Made by a program: the position numbers and the translations under genes. Below the pieces are notes generated by a model. That model saw nothing but the letters and a program-made list of their open reading frames with translations, was not told the DNA's origin and searched no databases. 64,000 nucleotides of DNA, from contig LNKV01000041.1 in assembly GCA_001465935.1 (NCBI GenBank), forward strand, positions 170,877-234,876. The letters are read 5' to 3'. Within the stretch, counting starts at the first letter, position 1; each line of letters begins with the position of its first letter. The DNA is from Clarireedia homoeocarpa (Eukaryota > Ascomycota > Leotiomycetes > Helotiales > Rutstroemiaceae). Shown one piece after another: positions 1-12,672 of the stretch.

Positions 1-3000
1 TTACATTACATACATTATCAGCAAAAAAAAAAGCCCGTGTGCGTGTCCGTGAGCTCGCTTTTTTTTTTTTTTTTGAGGGGGGGAGGGGGTTTATATTTAA
101 CAAATATATATATATATTTTGGGGGGGGGGTGGGGGAGGGTGGATTTATTGTTGATAGAATAGATATTAACACGTCCGTTGCGTTGCATGAGGTAATGAA
201 TGAATAGATGAATAAATGAATGAATGTGTAATGTAATATATGTAATCTTCAAGTTCTGCTGCTACTTGGAATGGGAAAAGACGGTTGATTGATTGTAAGT
301 GCTCTGGAGTGAGCCAGGGCGCTGTTGTGTTGTGTTGCTGTTGTGTTAGGAGTAAGTTAGGTCACGTGATCAATCTGAAGGTAGGTAGGTAGGTAGATAG
401 TCTGCCTCCACGGCAGTGGCCCTCGGAGAGCCAGCGGAGCGTCACCCAGTAACAGGTAGGAAAGAAAAGGTAGGTAAGTAGGTAAGGTAGGTAGGTAGGT
501 AGTATTCCTTGATTCAAGCTATGTATATGTATCGCTTATAGCTGGGTGCTCATTTGTTTAGTTTTGTTTTGTTTAGTTTTGTTTGTTTTTGTTTTCTTTG
601 GCTTGGTCACTATGGATAAGGAAGGATACGGATAAGGACAGCAACATCCAAGCCGATACTTGATAGAGTAGAATCTCCTTGCTTCTGAAGACATCACTCC
701 CTCAAAGAGGTAGGAAAAAGACAACACGATATTTCACCCCTCCCGTTCTCCCAGGATCCCATCGCCAATTCGTCCAAGGCTAGAACTCATCTTCTAGAAT
801 ACTTTGTGTCGACTCGGATGATCTACATCTTAGAGCACGAGAAATGATGTCAAATCTACGGAAGGATAGATCAGGACATCGAAATCTGAAGTGAGGATCG
901 AAGAAAATCTTTATAAGAAAACGTAATCCCCGTTTTCGGGAATTATTGGTTGAAGACAGATAGAGTTCGGATAGAGAGTCTTGCAAGGTAACGGTACTTG
1001 TAAGGTTAAAATCTTGATTCCTCGAACCTAAGAACTTGGTTCCAATATCGTTAATTCGCCGTGGTAATAGTACTTGGTACTTGTAGTAGGTACTTTGTAG
1101 GTGGCAGATGAAGATCGACAGGGGAAGCTCGTCGAGAAACTTTCCGAGGGGAAAAATCCCTGGTTGTGCGGAATTTGGATTGACAAATTTCAAAAGCCAA
1201 CCAAGCAAACCAAGCAAACCAAGCAAACTTGACAAGGCTATGATGTGAATTCGATTTGCCCGTAAGCTATGATAAGTGAGATAATAAAAAGAAGGACGTT
1301 TTCTCCAGATAATATACTGCTACAGCCAGTTCCAGAACTTGTCTCGGATGAGGAAAATCAATCTACGTTCGTGACCGTGAGTGGATGGAAGAAGTCAAGG
1401 CAAGGCAAGGCGAGATAGGATTTGTCGACGCTTATTTTGCCGGAAGAAGATGACCGAGTAGATTAGGGTTTTCTTTGCTGGCATTGAAACGCTTCGGGGG
1501 AATCTTTTCCGTGTTGGAGGATGGATTGATTGACGGTTTGGCCATGAGGCTCTGTGACAGGTGGTTATTTGCCGGCCCTTTTCTCAGATCTGTAGAATCT
1601 GTAGAATACTTGGGAAAGTGAACGGCCATGAGGCCATTGAGGTAGATCTCGATGAAGCAGAAATGAAGGGTTGACGGGATACAAGTAACAAAAGGTAGTA
1701 ACTTGCTTGCTGATTGCAAGGGGCCCTTGTTTGTTGGAGAGTACGAAGTATAGTATCACTCAGCTTTTCTTAGGCTCAGCTGAGCAATGCCAGTTCCAGT
1801 CCTGAAACGCCCGCTCAGGTTCACGGGTCGACCAGGCTACCAGGTCGCAAACAGTCTAGCCTCGGAGGAAAAGGCTGATTGATTATCACGAGGGGACAGA
1901 TATGACAAGGCTACGAGCATGGGATGGCGCATTGGTTGAGGTACGAGCTATTGGCTGGTTGCCCGTGTAATTGTAATGAGCGCACGCACGCACGCACACG
2001 CACGGGAAACCGATGAAACCATCCTTTTGCCTTCCATTGGAATTTCAGCCTTGATATGTTCCACTTCCCATAATACAGTCAGGTCATGTCCAGTCCCCGT
2101 CATCCGGTAGCAAGTTCCAGAAGATCCTGTTGACCTGGACACCCACACCGCTCTCCCCTCCTGTTTCTGAAGCCGTAATCCTTCAGGTGGTCCCGTAAAT
2201 CCCCTAGGTTGCACCGTCGGAAAGGATCGTCATGGGTCCTAGAGAAACAACGAACGAACGACGACGATAGCAATGACGAGGAAGAAACTGATTGATTGAT
2301 TGAGGGATTGATTGATCTGCGGGCGGCTATCTTGTAGGCCGTATGGGGAACGAGAAATCTATTTCTGCGACACGAAAGAATGACGACAACTCCTTTGGGA
2401 AAACGTAATCGTGGATAATCCTCATGCGTTGTCATGTCATAGGTCGGCCCTTGATGCGACCTTGTGTACGAAGGATCTTGTCCGCGCTTGTTCCTCGAAT
2501 GAAATGCACAACCATGAATAATGTTTATGGAAGTCATGGGGCACAAATTGAGCTGGGGGGTCATTTGTGAACATCACCTACTTTGTATGATATGAAAGGC
2601 ATAAGCGCTTTTCGGGTAGTATCCGGTTCTATTCTTGGGTATACCCGATGCCGAATTGAAGGAAGAGATAGATTGAATGGGATGGATGGGGGATGAATGA
2701 TCGGCTCGAAAGAGTAAAAGCCGGGGAAATTGTTGAAGGGTTTTGGATCCTTTTGGGGTTTTGCTAGATATGTACATGTCGATGTAGATATGTAGATATG
2801 TAGATATGTAGATATGTACATGTGGATATGTACAAAGTACGTGAAGAGGTAAAAAGGCTGCACCTGATTCGGCATGTGGGGTACGGGGATCGTTTGGTGG
2901 TTGGAGTTTGGAAGTGAGGGGTCGAGAAGAGGAGAAGCAAGTTTTTAGAACATCAGATCAGCTAAGTTGGAAGACGCGTTTGTCAATATTTACTTTGTCG

Positions 3001-6000
3001 GTTCGTCGCGTCCACGAAACGAGACGGGAAGTTTGGTGCATGTTTGGTGCATGTTGCTGCATTGGTGCATTGGTGCATTGGTGTATCGCTGCATTGCTGC
3101 ATGCTGAACCGATACTCGAAAAGGGAAGGTAGAAAATGCATGAAACTTTTGGTGCAGAAGCTTAAATCTGGATAATCCTAGGCTGAGGCAGGGGAGTTAA
3201 TTGCCTGATGAAGTAATTGGCGTGATCTGTGATCTGTGATCCGTCATCTGTGATCCGTCCTGCACCTGCACACTGCACCACCGGCTGTACTTTGTATGAA
3301 TTCCATGCAAACGGAGGGCGAGAAGGAAAGCAGAAGGAAAGCAGAAGGAAAGCAGAAGGAAAGCAGAAGGAAAAAAGCTTGGAACAAGCGTGGAAAAAGG
3401 GCCATGTCACGATGAGCTGACCCAAGTTGTCGATGGTGAGTTCGATGATGAGGTCGATGGCGTTGATAATGAATTGAATTATACACGGTAGCGAAATGAA
3501 CCACGGCCTGCTTTGGTACACAGCTGCGATGCCATTCTCCATCAATAGCTGCTATGCCATGTTCATAAAATGGCACGGGAAAGCGACGGGGGGGAGCTTT
3601 GGCCAATGGTATGTTATAATTCTTCATCCATCCAGCATGTTACAAGTTATACATACTTCGTACAGTAGGACAGCAGCATAATATCTATGATAATGTTCAG
3701 GGTAGCTTCTATGTCTCTAACCCTGATTTCTTCCCTAGGACCGTTGAAACCTCTGCGCATGAAGTTGCAGTTGTACGAAGGTAGTAAGTAGGCTAAGCTT
3801 CTACTTCTGCCCTCTTCCTCACATCTACTTGGAACAGTCACCAGAACGTCAAACCCTCCGACTCGCACACTGCAACTCTGCCATAAGGGAACGCCCCATG
3901 CTCACTAACCATTCTCACTCAGCAACGAGCAACGAGCAACGAGCAACGAGCAACGAGCAACGAGCAACGAGCAACCAGCAACCAGCAACCAGCAACCAGC
4001 AACCAGCACTGCTTTGCGCGAGGGGACCCAGATACGTACCTACAGCCAATCAATCCAAAGACTGGTGCTCTCCACTGTCATCCATCATCTCCGCCGCACC
4101 CTCGCAGCAAGTTTAAACTGCCTAGGACTTGGTACATCGTGATCCACTAAGCCTACTTTGCCCTCTTTTTTTTTCTTCTTCTGACCAAATCCAATAAAAA
4201 TAGAGACTTTGTATTGCTGCGAACCAAGTAAGGATTCCTAGAACCGATGGATCCTCTTTTTTTTGCAGCCAGGTACCAAATCGCACTTACTGGTACGGGT
4301 AGTATCTGCCATGCTCTGCCTTGCGGGCCAGCTACAAGGCTCAGCTACCTTACTCACAGTGGTAGTACATTGAGCAGTCAGGTGCTCGACTAGGCTTAGA
4401 TTGTTTGGTGGCTTGGAGATGGGGGAGCACAGGAGTACAGGCCAAATCCCCGCGACGACCGTCTATCGGGGAAGGGAAGAGGAAGAAAGGGAAACTGCAG
4501 CTACTGTAGATAGTATGGATACGTTGGCATTGACGGCTCATTCAAGACAGGATCAGAGGGAGAGCGACGATGTCGATGAAATGGAAAAGGGTATGGATGG
4601 TGCATTGGTGAGAGATCCCTTGCGTAAGAGTACAGAGTAGAGCACAGTAGAGTACAGTAGAGCGCAGTAGTGAGCAGCAGCTTTGAAGGAAGACAAACGA
4701 ACGAACCAGCCAGTTACCCACTTCTAGGCCCTTGCATTTCATCCCCCCATCCATCCATCCCCATCCATCCATCCCCATCCACCCATCCACCCATCCACTC
4801 GCCCACTTTACCCACACGCAAGAAGCGACCCACCACGTAAACTGGTTCCAGGTTCCTCTGCGAGCATTGGGTGAACCATGCCGAAAGGGTTACGAACGAC
4901 CATCCATCGGCGGGAAGAGGAAACAATGGTATACTGTACTTGGTACATAGGCTACTCAATCATCCAGCTAGCTCTAAATCATCCACCTAGCTAGGAGAAA
5001 GTCCTAGCTAGGAAGAAAGTCCTCGCTAGTCCTCGCTAGTCCTTTTGCACTTTTGCACTTTGGCGCGCACTCAACTTGCTCGCTAGATTTACCGTAGCAA
5101 ACACAAAGTGCGTGCGGACGTGACGGAAGCGTGAGCGAACAAAAAAACCCGAGTGAGCCTCTCCCTCCAGGTCCAGGTCTCCTAGACAACACCGGGGCGA
5201 CAAGACCAATCCAGGGAATATGATAATAATGAATTGCGAGGGGACGAAAAAAAAAAATGAAAATGAAAATGAAACTCCACTGTCGATGCTGATTGCTTCC
5301 GATTCTTTTATCTTCACCAATTCTCCTCCATCCTCTTCTTTTTCACTTCCTCTTCTACCTCCACCCGGCCGACGACCACCAATACGACGACTACTTTATT
5401 CCACCACCCATCCCCCGTTCGTTCCCTCGCCCACTCTCCTCCCTTCCCTCCTTCTTTGAACGCCACCGAGCCCCAATTCCAATCCATCCCTCTTCAATTG
5501 GAATACAGTCGCTGTGGATCTCGCATCTCAAGAAGTATCAAAGGATAAAGGTCGACTTCCCCCCCCACACCCACCACCACCTTTTTCCCACTTCTTCTTA
5601 TATGTGAGAGCATACTTCCCTTCCGACCAGGGCCGGCCTTCCTTCGACCACCTCATTCGACCCACGCTCGCGTTTTTCGTCGACATAAAGCAGCCGCCGT
5701 GCGACCTACCTTACCTCAACTTGTCGGTAATAATCCAGGGCAAGCCACCAGTTCAAGCCCATCGACACGGGCGGCATACCACAAAGGAAACGAACTTCTC
5801 CCGGTCGCTCTCAATGCACCAAGCATTCCAGTAATTTTGATCCGACAACCTTTCTCTCCTTCTCCCTCCATACAACTCTCCTCCCACCATCCCCAAGGGA
5901 ATCCTACCGTTGCCGTTATCTGTATAGCAACGGTCAATTGGAGATATCCTCGCCCAATATACCCCCCCCGTCTACCGTCAGACATCAGTCGACCTCTCTC

Positions 6001-6147
6001 GAATATTATTCTTCGGTTTACAATTCTTTCACGACGGAACAGTTGCTGCACTGGATATTCCCTCGGATTTAATTCAATTGATTGTATAATTGCGACGTAG
6101 TAGAATTCACCCTACCAATTAACCCCCCATCCCGAAATACACTCATT
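1..6147. other. Gene-free 5' region and pyrimidine-rich leader before cdc25
   Basis: No convincing gene is visible here. The open frames are short, mostly start at non-ATG codons and run through simple repeats. Visible repeats include AGGT tracts near 380-500, a GATATGTA tract near 2780-2825, an AGAAGGAAAGC tract near 3320-3370, a heptamer array at 3922-4005 and CATC tracts near 4745-4800. From about 5280 to 6140 the plus strand becomes strongly C+T rich, which is typical of fungal promoters and 5' leaders, so this part probably belongs to the phosphatase gene that starts at 6148. Several ATG-initiated short frames lie in it, the clearest at 5220-5459 (79 residues). Confidence 0.6.
3922..4005. 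repeat. Compound heptamer tandem repeat (GCAACGA)7 (GCAACCA)5
   Basis: Seven direct copies of GCAACGA are followed without a break by five copies of GCAACCA. The array is 84 bases long and changes by a single base between its two halves. It lies in non-coding DNA. It looks like a minisatellite in which a point variant expanded; no function is implied. Confidence 0.9.
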
Positions 6148-7999
6148 ATGGAGGCCTCATCACCGTTAGCTGCTATGCAGCCTTCTTCGTACATGCCAGC
6201 TTGGGCGCGCAATGATTTGTATACTTCACATCCTCACGCACATATGTCAAATGTTACTTTTGGGCCAGGTGCTTTCGACTTTCGGGATATCAGCATGAAG
6301 CACTCTGCCAAGTCGGATTACTTTCAGCTGAAACCTGTGCGAGGTTCTTCACCTACGGCAAGTTTGGCAGCAGATCTATCACAGAACTTTCATATTGATA
6401 TGAGGTTTGTTGGCTTGGATATCCGTCCATTGTAATGATCTTAAGCTAACTGGACGCACCTATACAGCCCTCAATTGCCTACTCCACGACGCTCGCTTTT
6501 CACCGCAAACCTGTTTGGAACCATTGATGGAAGGGGTAAGAGCTGGCCAGATGGAAGTTAATATTGGAGATGTTAACAATAAACAGACTGTGTTACAACA
6601 CCTCCATTACCTTCTTCCTCTCCAGGTCCTTTAAACGAAAGAATGGACATTTCACCTCTTCCACACAAACAACCATATTTCTCTGCGCAAATTGAGATAC
6701 ATTCACCTTCACCAGCAGGTACTCCCAAGGAAGACGTGGATATGGATTCCTCCCCACTTCGTCCCTCCCCTCTCGATTCTTCGAAACCATTTGCTGCCGA
6801 GTAAGTGCAAATTGCCATCATTCCAGAGAGCGACATGCTAATCTGAGAGACATAGACGAAGGAAAAATACATTTTTACGACCTTCCCTCGCACGCACCAA
6901 AGGTTACACGACGAACTCAGCCCAACGACAGAACTACGAGGGTCAGCTACCTCCCTTCCGCTTCGGTGCTGGAAGTAGCAAATTGTCGACTTCGACCTCG
7001 ATGTCCCTTGGCGAATGCTTTATGGAATCTCCACCCCAAGAACGCCGCCCAAAATCTGCAAATAGCCCTTCCACCACAGGCATTGCACCACCACGATTAA
7101 GCAAGCCATTTGCCAGTATGTCGACAACTTCACTAAGAAATAACGGATCACCAATTGGGAGTCACTCTCGCAGACCCTCCAACCCAATGGTCCGACCTAG
7201 GAAACAGTTTCGCCGATCGCTGAGCATGTTTGAAAGTCCGCAAGATGTTGTGAAAGAGAAGAAGGGGGAAGTGAGCAATTTACATACCGTGATGGACATG
7301 GATGAAATTCACCAACCTATTTTACCCCATTTCTTTCAGGAAGGTCAACCCGACAGCATTCCCCGGATTTGCAAGGAAACATTACTGGACATCCTTGATG
7401 GCAAATACGATGACCAATATGAACAACGAATGATTGTCGATTGCCGTTTCGAATATGAATTTGAGGGTGGCCATATCGATGGTGCCGTGAATTACAATGA
7501 CAAAGAATTACTAACCAGTCAATTGTTTGAAACAAGCTTGCCTGGAAAAACCCTCTTAGTCTTTCATTGCGAGTACTCGGCCCACAGAGCACCCATTATG
7601 GCTCGCCACGTACGACAACAGGATCGTGCAACTAACGTCGAACAATACCCAAAGCTTTCGTATCCTGAAGTGTATATCCTGGATGGTGGCTACAGTGCTT
7701 TCTTTGCAGAACATCAAGGCCGCTGCTTTCCCCAAAACTATGTGGAAATGGATGCCAAGGAACATGCATTTACTTGCGAGCGAGAAATGGGTAAACTTCG
7801 ACAAAACAGAACGAAGCTCAGTAGAGCACATACTTATGCCATTGGTCAACATGGACAATTTGATGACAGCCCTACTGCACCTAGTCGATCTAAGTCTGGC
7901 AGCAGTACGGTATTAATGAAAGACATGACGAGCTCTCCCATGATGAGCTCACCCATATTTCACGATCGAGGTACCCCACGAAGACAAGTCTCATACTAG
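6148..7999 (+). CDS. cdc25: Cdc25-type M-phase inducer protein phosphatase
   Basis: Dual-specificity phosphatase expected to remove the inhibitory phosphate from cyclin-dependent kinase and so trigger mitosis. Four exons: 6148-6404, 6468-6535, 6587-6800 and 6856-7999, giving 560 residues. The N-terminal half is Ser/Pro-rich and low in complexity, as in fungal Cdc25/Mih1/NimT regulatory regions, with many SP/TP sites. The C-terminal rhodanese-like catalytic domain (about residues 345-475) holds the active-site loop HCEYSAHR, with Cys418 as nucleophile and Arg424, plus the conserved DCRFEYEF and GGHIDGAVN segments. The start is the first ATG of the open frame after a C+T-rich leader. The next gene is about 6 kb away and convergent. 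The family call is firm; exon ends were read by eye from GT-AG sites and phase. Confidence 0.95.
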
Positions 8000-9876
8000 A
8001 TAATACCCTTTGCATCATATGACTCTGGCGTTCGGCTTTTTTTGCATTGCTCGGAGTTTGAGATTTCACATACTTCGTCGGCCTCACTTCTTTTTATTTT
8101 TTCTTTCTTTTTTTCTCGTCGAGACTTCTTCCGGAACAGATCTACTGCAACCAGTACAACAGGTCGTCTTGATACCCTGACCTGATTCTATTCATTTTCT
8201 CTTCAAGAACTACTACTCTTTATTTTAATGCGTCTTCCTTCTTCGAAAATTAGCGGTGTTTTTCGATAACCACATTTTTTGGCTCTCGGCGTATTGGCGT
8301 GCATACATCTGCATCGGCATACATTTTTTGAGTTACCAGCAAGTCATTTTGAACATCGATCATTTCGAATCGATACAGCGAACGCAGACTTTTTTTTTTC
8401 TTGGATCAGGAATCCTGGGCCATATACACACTCACTTGAGCTACACCGCGGGTTATACCAAACCCTTACACCATGAGACAAATTACACGACAACGAAGCC
8501 AAAGACAGTCAAGAAGTCTACGATCATATCACATTTTTCTTTTTCAAACAAATACGACAAAACAAACTCCGGTCTTCTCTCCTCCATGGACTGGGAAATA
8601 TTATCTCGCTCATACTTCTGGACATCACACCCAGCCTCAAAAAGTCTCCTAATATTCGAAGAACTCGAATAGTATATTTCATCAAACCAACCTACCAACC
8701 AATACATACGCACTTGTTTTTACCAATCTCCTAGTCCTTCGCCTTCGATTCAAACAAAAAACTTGTTCATCTTATTCCCATCATAAACCACTTCTAATAC
8801 CTCTTTCGTTTGCGGCATCCATCATCGTTTGCTTCTGGATAACTCTCTCGATTTTGAAAGGTTTTTCTTCGTTCCAAATTGGCATTGACTAGTGTGTACT
8901 TTACTTTAAGCTTGTTTCTGCTTTGGATGGGGAAGATACCAGATGGGATTGGGATGGGGATGGGGAAAAGGGGAACATCTTAAAAAGTTTTTTTTTTTTT
9001 CTGATTTCATGCGCTTGATGGATTGTGGGATAGGATGGATAGAGATTTATTTGGATGGTTTTTACTGGGGAATACCACGGGAAATACCACATGTGAAGGG
9101 GAGATTACATGAGAGGATGGCTTATGCATGGAAGCAAAGCTAATACCTGTATGCATCGTCCATGATATGAAGACGATGCGGGATGGGGTGATGAGTTGAG
9201 TGAGTGGGACACGAGATAAGATGAGATGAGATGAGATGACATGAGAAATTCGATAACGAAAAAGATAAAAACAATTCAAAAATTTTCAATAACTCCTCTT
9301 TGATTTCTTGCTTGGTGATGTGAGGTGAAGTGATGATGGCTTGCTACCTTGACTTTGTTGATGCTTCAATGCATCTATCCATCGACTGGTTGATATACTT
9401 GTATCTTAATTTATGACGTGCTGAGTCATAACCCTATAGAGTTTCACGCAGGAGGAAGAGGAGGAGGAGATACAAATACAAAAGTTAATTTAGTTTATAG
9501 AATGATTGAAGAGGTTGATTTAGATAGTAGTAGTCATCGTGTAGTGAGTGGTGAGAGAGTTGACGGAGATAAATTACAAAAAAAAGTACTGTAGCGAGGA
9601 AAAATATAGGGGGAAGTGGGGGGGGGGGTTTATAATGTTCTTGTAATTGCACTGTTTATATATTTTTATTTATTTTTTTTATTTAATTTGATATTTCATG
9701 GGGGTGGGGTTTGGATGCTTGTTTGCTTGTTTGCTTGCTGGCTGTGGGGAATAGTGAGTGAGTGAGTGAGTGAGTGAGTGAGTGGTAGGTAGGTATTCTT
9801 GCGGATGGGAATGGGAATGGGAATGGGAATGCGAAGGAGGAGAAATTTATCACGGGAGCGCGCGCTAGAGTGGCGA

Positions 9877-9909
<33 letters not shown>

Positions 9910-9962
9910 ATCGGGCTTTGCTTTTCGGATGTAGATGAGATGTAGATGAGGAGGATCAGATG

Positions 9963-10021
<59 letters not shown>
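9963..10021. repeat. (GATA)n microsatellite
   Basis: About fourteen to fifteen uninterrupted GATA units. It lies in non-coding DNA between cdc25 and atg1. It could mimic GATA-factor binding sites, but nothing suggests it is used that way. Confidence 0.95.
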
Positions 10022-10138
10022 GCTAGATGGTGTCGTTCTTGTTTATGTACTCGTGGGATTGGTCTGGTTGGTCTGGTCGTTTAGTGTGCTAGATTAGCTA
10101 GGGAGAGGGAGAGGGAGAGGGCGGGTGGGGGGATGGGG

Positions 10139-10268
10139 GTTGGAAGTTGGAAGTTGGGAGTTGAAAGTTGGGAGTTGAAAGTTGGGAGTTGGAAGTTGGG
10201 AGTTGGAGTTGGGAGTTGGGAGTTGGAAGTTGGGAGTTGGAAGTTGGGAGTTGGAAGTTGGAAGTTGG
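10139..10268. repeat. GTTGGAA / GTTGGGA degenerate minisatellite
   Basis: Roughly eighteen head-to-tail copies of a seven-base unit that varies among GTTGGAA, GTTGGGA and GTTGAAA. It is G-rich on the plus strand and non-coding. Confidence 0.9.
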
Positions 10269-10386
10269 AGATGTGAATGAGATGGGGTATGTTTGATGTT
10301 TGTGCTGAGTCTTGATTCCTGTCTCTCTATAGGGGGCGGGGGTGTAAGAGTTGAGAAGATCTCGCTTTGAAGGGCATGTTTATCGA

Positions 10387-10389
<3 letters not shown>

Positions 10390-10426
<37 letters not shown>
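10390..10426. repeat. Run of 37 T
   Basis: An unbroken T run followed by AAAGG. It could be the poly(A) end of a minus-strand retroposon or simple slippage. No coding or tRNA-like sequence next to it supports a retroposon. Confidence 0.9.
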
Positions 10427-10430
<4 letters not shown>

Positions 10431-10929
10431 GCCTAAATAGGTTACCTGGTGGGAGTAGAGAGAGGTATTGTGGACTGCACATGGTTGGATCCCCGTGGAG
10501 AGGCTCCTGACTAGTTGGGATATGAAAGGAAGATACAAGTTTCAGAACCGCTGGCATGTAGTAAGTCTTGTTGTCACACCTTGGTTGACAGGGAGGGAAC
10601 AGGAGTCGCAGAAAACAGAAGTGGTATTGTACGAATCTATAAAGAAGAGAAGCACGAATCTATAAAGAAGAGAAGTACAAAGAGAGAAATTGAAGTGGTT
10701 CAAGTACCCAATACTTAGCTCCTGCCTAGGTTGCGCCCAAGTCCTTCTCTTTGTACCTAGCAGGCTACAACGACAATTCCTCCCTTTAAATCTCTGGATC
10801 AACAGAAGCGTATCAATCTGAACTGTGGATAGTTCAAGACCCAGAGACATTATCATCGAGCAGAGAAGGTAGATGTAGTCGGACGATTTGTGTCTGCGAT
10901 GTTCGAGTTGTCACTCTTGTTGTTAAAGA

Positions 10930-12540
10930 ATATAGACAGGATTTTATTAAGCTAAAGCTAGTACTATCTATAAAGTTATCTCTCTATCTATATCCTTTAT
11001 ATTATTGAAGATAATCCCTTATATTATTGAATATATTTAAGTACTTACTCAGGTTTATTTATAAAGTAATACTCTTATATACTATATCAAGTATTGTATA
11101 CAATATACCAAAAAGTGTCTTACGTTAAACCACGATACTTACGCTAAAGCCCGACATATAAATTTTCTACGCTAAAGCCCGACACACAAATTTCCACGCT
11201 AAAGGGCGACACGCTAAAGGCCGACACACAAATTTTCCACGCTAAAGGCCGACACACAAATTTTTCACGCTAAAGGCCGACACGCTAAAGGCCGACACAC
11301 AAATTTTTCACGCTAAAGGCCGACACACAAATTTTCCACGCTAAAGGCCGACACACAAATTTTTCACGCTAAAGGCCGACACGCTAAAGGCCGACACACA
11401 AATTTTTCACGCTAAAGGCCGACACACAAATTTTCCACGCTAAAGGCCGACACACAAATTTTTCACACTAAAGGCCGACACACAAATTTCCACGCTAAAG
11501 GCCGCACCTTAGTTACCGGTCGTACCTCCTAGCCCGGCACGTGCCCGGGTTACTACTCCCTTACACTATTTCTCGTGAGTAGTTTGCATCATTGCATGAA
11601 AAATACTAGACGTCTACACCACCTCTCCTTAATTGATTCTGATAATAAGAACATCACAACTTGTAGTACAGTTTTCTTTGTTAAGAGAAGTTGTTTAAAT
11701 ACACAAATTTAACTCGAGCGATCATACGCTTGCATGAGATTCACTTTGGAAGACTCTATCCTTGCTCCTTATATTAGGTCCAATTTCTTCTAACCCGCCT
11801 TGCTGAATAAATATACCGCATCCATCATAACTCGCTACCTTGTATTGCAAAGGTAGTGTCGGTTGGCTTAGTACAGCTGTAGTGTTAGTCCGATTCGTGG
11901 TACTATACTTAGTCACAATAGGGGACCAAGTAGTGCTTTGAATCGGGTTGAATTCTCTAAACTAGGCGGGAGGGAGAGTTGAACTATATAGACCTTCTCT
12001 CCCGTACTAGCTACTATACTACAGCGATTATCCTATATCCTGTTATAAAACTCTAAAAGTGACACTACTTCTAGAGAAGTGATAATTACGACTTATATTT
12101 CACACCTGTAGTCCCTCTTCTGTAATTCAGTATCCTGTAATATCTTTCCCGTAGTTCAGTGAATATAGTGAACTAACAGGTAGTCGAAGTGAGAGTACGT
12201 GCATCCTAATAGCACGTGTAGAAGAAGATCCAGGGGGCAGTCATTCTAGGCTGTACCATATAGGCTAAAAAAAAAGGGGGGGGGGGAAGGCTATAGAATA
12301 TATGCCAGAGACAAGTTGGACTATTGTTGATTGTTAAAACAGGTTCTCGTTCATACGAGACGAGACGGCGGGTTGGGTTATCTGAATCACAGATAGATTT
12401 ATTACTACTATATAGAGATCGATAGACATATAGATAGAAGAAGCACAAGATTTACAGCCAAAATTTTTACGTCTGTTTATACTATCACCTCTCGTAGAAG
12501 TGATAGGTTGAAATTGGAAGGAGAAAGAAAAAAATATATT
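10930..12540. mobile_element. AT-rich degenerate island, probable mutated transposable-element relic
   Basis: Base composition shifts sharply to A+T with many TpA steps near 10930 and returns to normal after about 12540. No long open frame survives; the best is a 64-codon fragment on the minus strand at 11722-11916. The island contains the tandem array at 11141-11510 and a perfect GGCACGTGCC palindrome at 11536-11545. TpA enrichment with loss of reading frames is what repeat-induced point mutation leaves in ascomycete transposons. I could not find paired terminal repeats or a target duplication, so the element type is unknown. Boundaries are approximate. Confidence 0.45.
11141..11510. repeat. 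Fifteen-copy tandem array with 15/28-base periodicity
   Basis: A 15-base core, ACGCTAAAGGCCGAC, recurs at 11141, 11169, 11196, 11211, 11239, 11267, 11282, 11310, 11338, 11366, 11381, 11409, 11437, 11465 and 11492. Steps between copies are 28, 27, 15, 28, 28, 15, 28, 28, 28, 15, 28, 28, 28 and 27. Cores in 28-base units are separated by ACACAAATTTTTC or a close variant. In the 15-base steps the AT spacer is absent and two cores abut. The two first copies carry CCC for GGC and the fourteenth reads ACACTAAAG. This is a direct-repeat array, not CRISPR: the spacers are near-identical and the organism is a eukaryote. Confidence 0.95.
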
Positions 12541-12641
12541 TATCCATGTTCCTCTACTATTCATCGCATCATCATCTATTGAAGGGCATGTATGTTCACA
12601 TCATATCACATCACATCTCAATTAGACAAAGCAGCCCACCC

Positions 12642-12672
<31 letters not shown>

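Noticed and set aside
780..1235. 151-codon minus-strand frame beginning with LLGLLGLLGW
   Set aside because: No ATG start, and the N-terminus comes from a CCAAGCAAA repeat. No motif and no flanking exons.
11141..11510. Regular repeat-spacer look, as in a CRISPR array
   Set aside because: Spacers are nearly identical to each other, the genome is eukaryotic and no cas genes exist. It is an ordinary tandem array.
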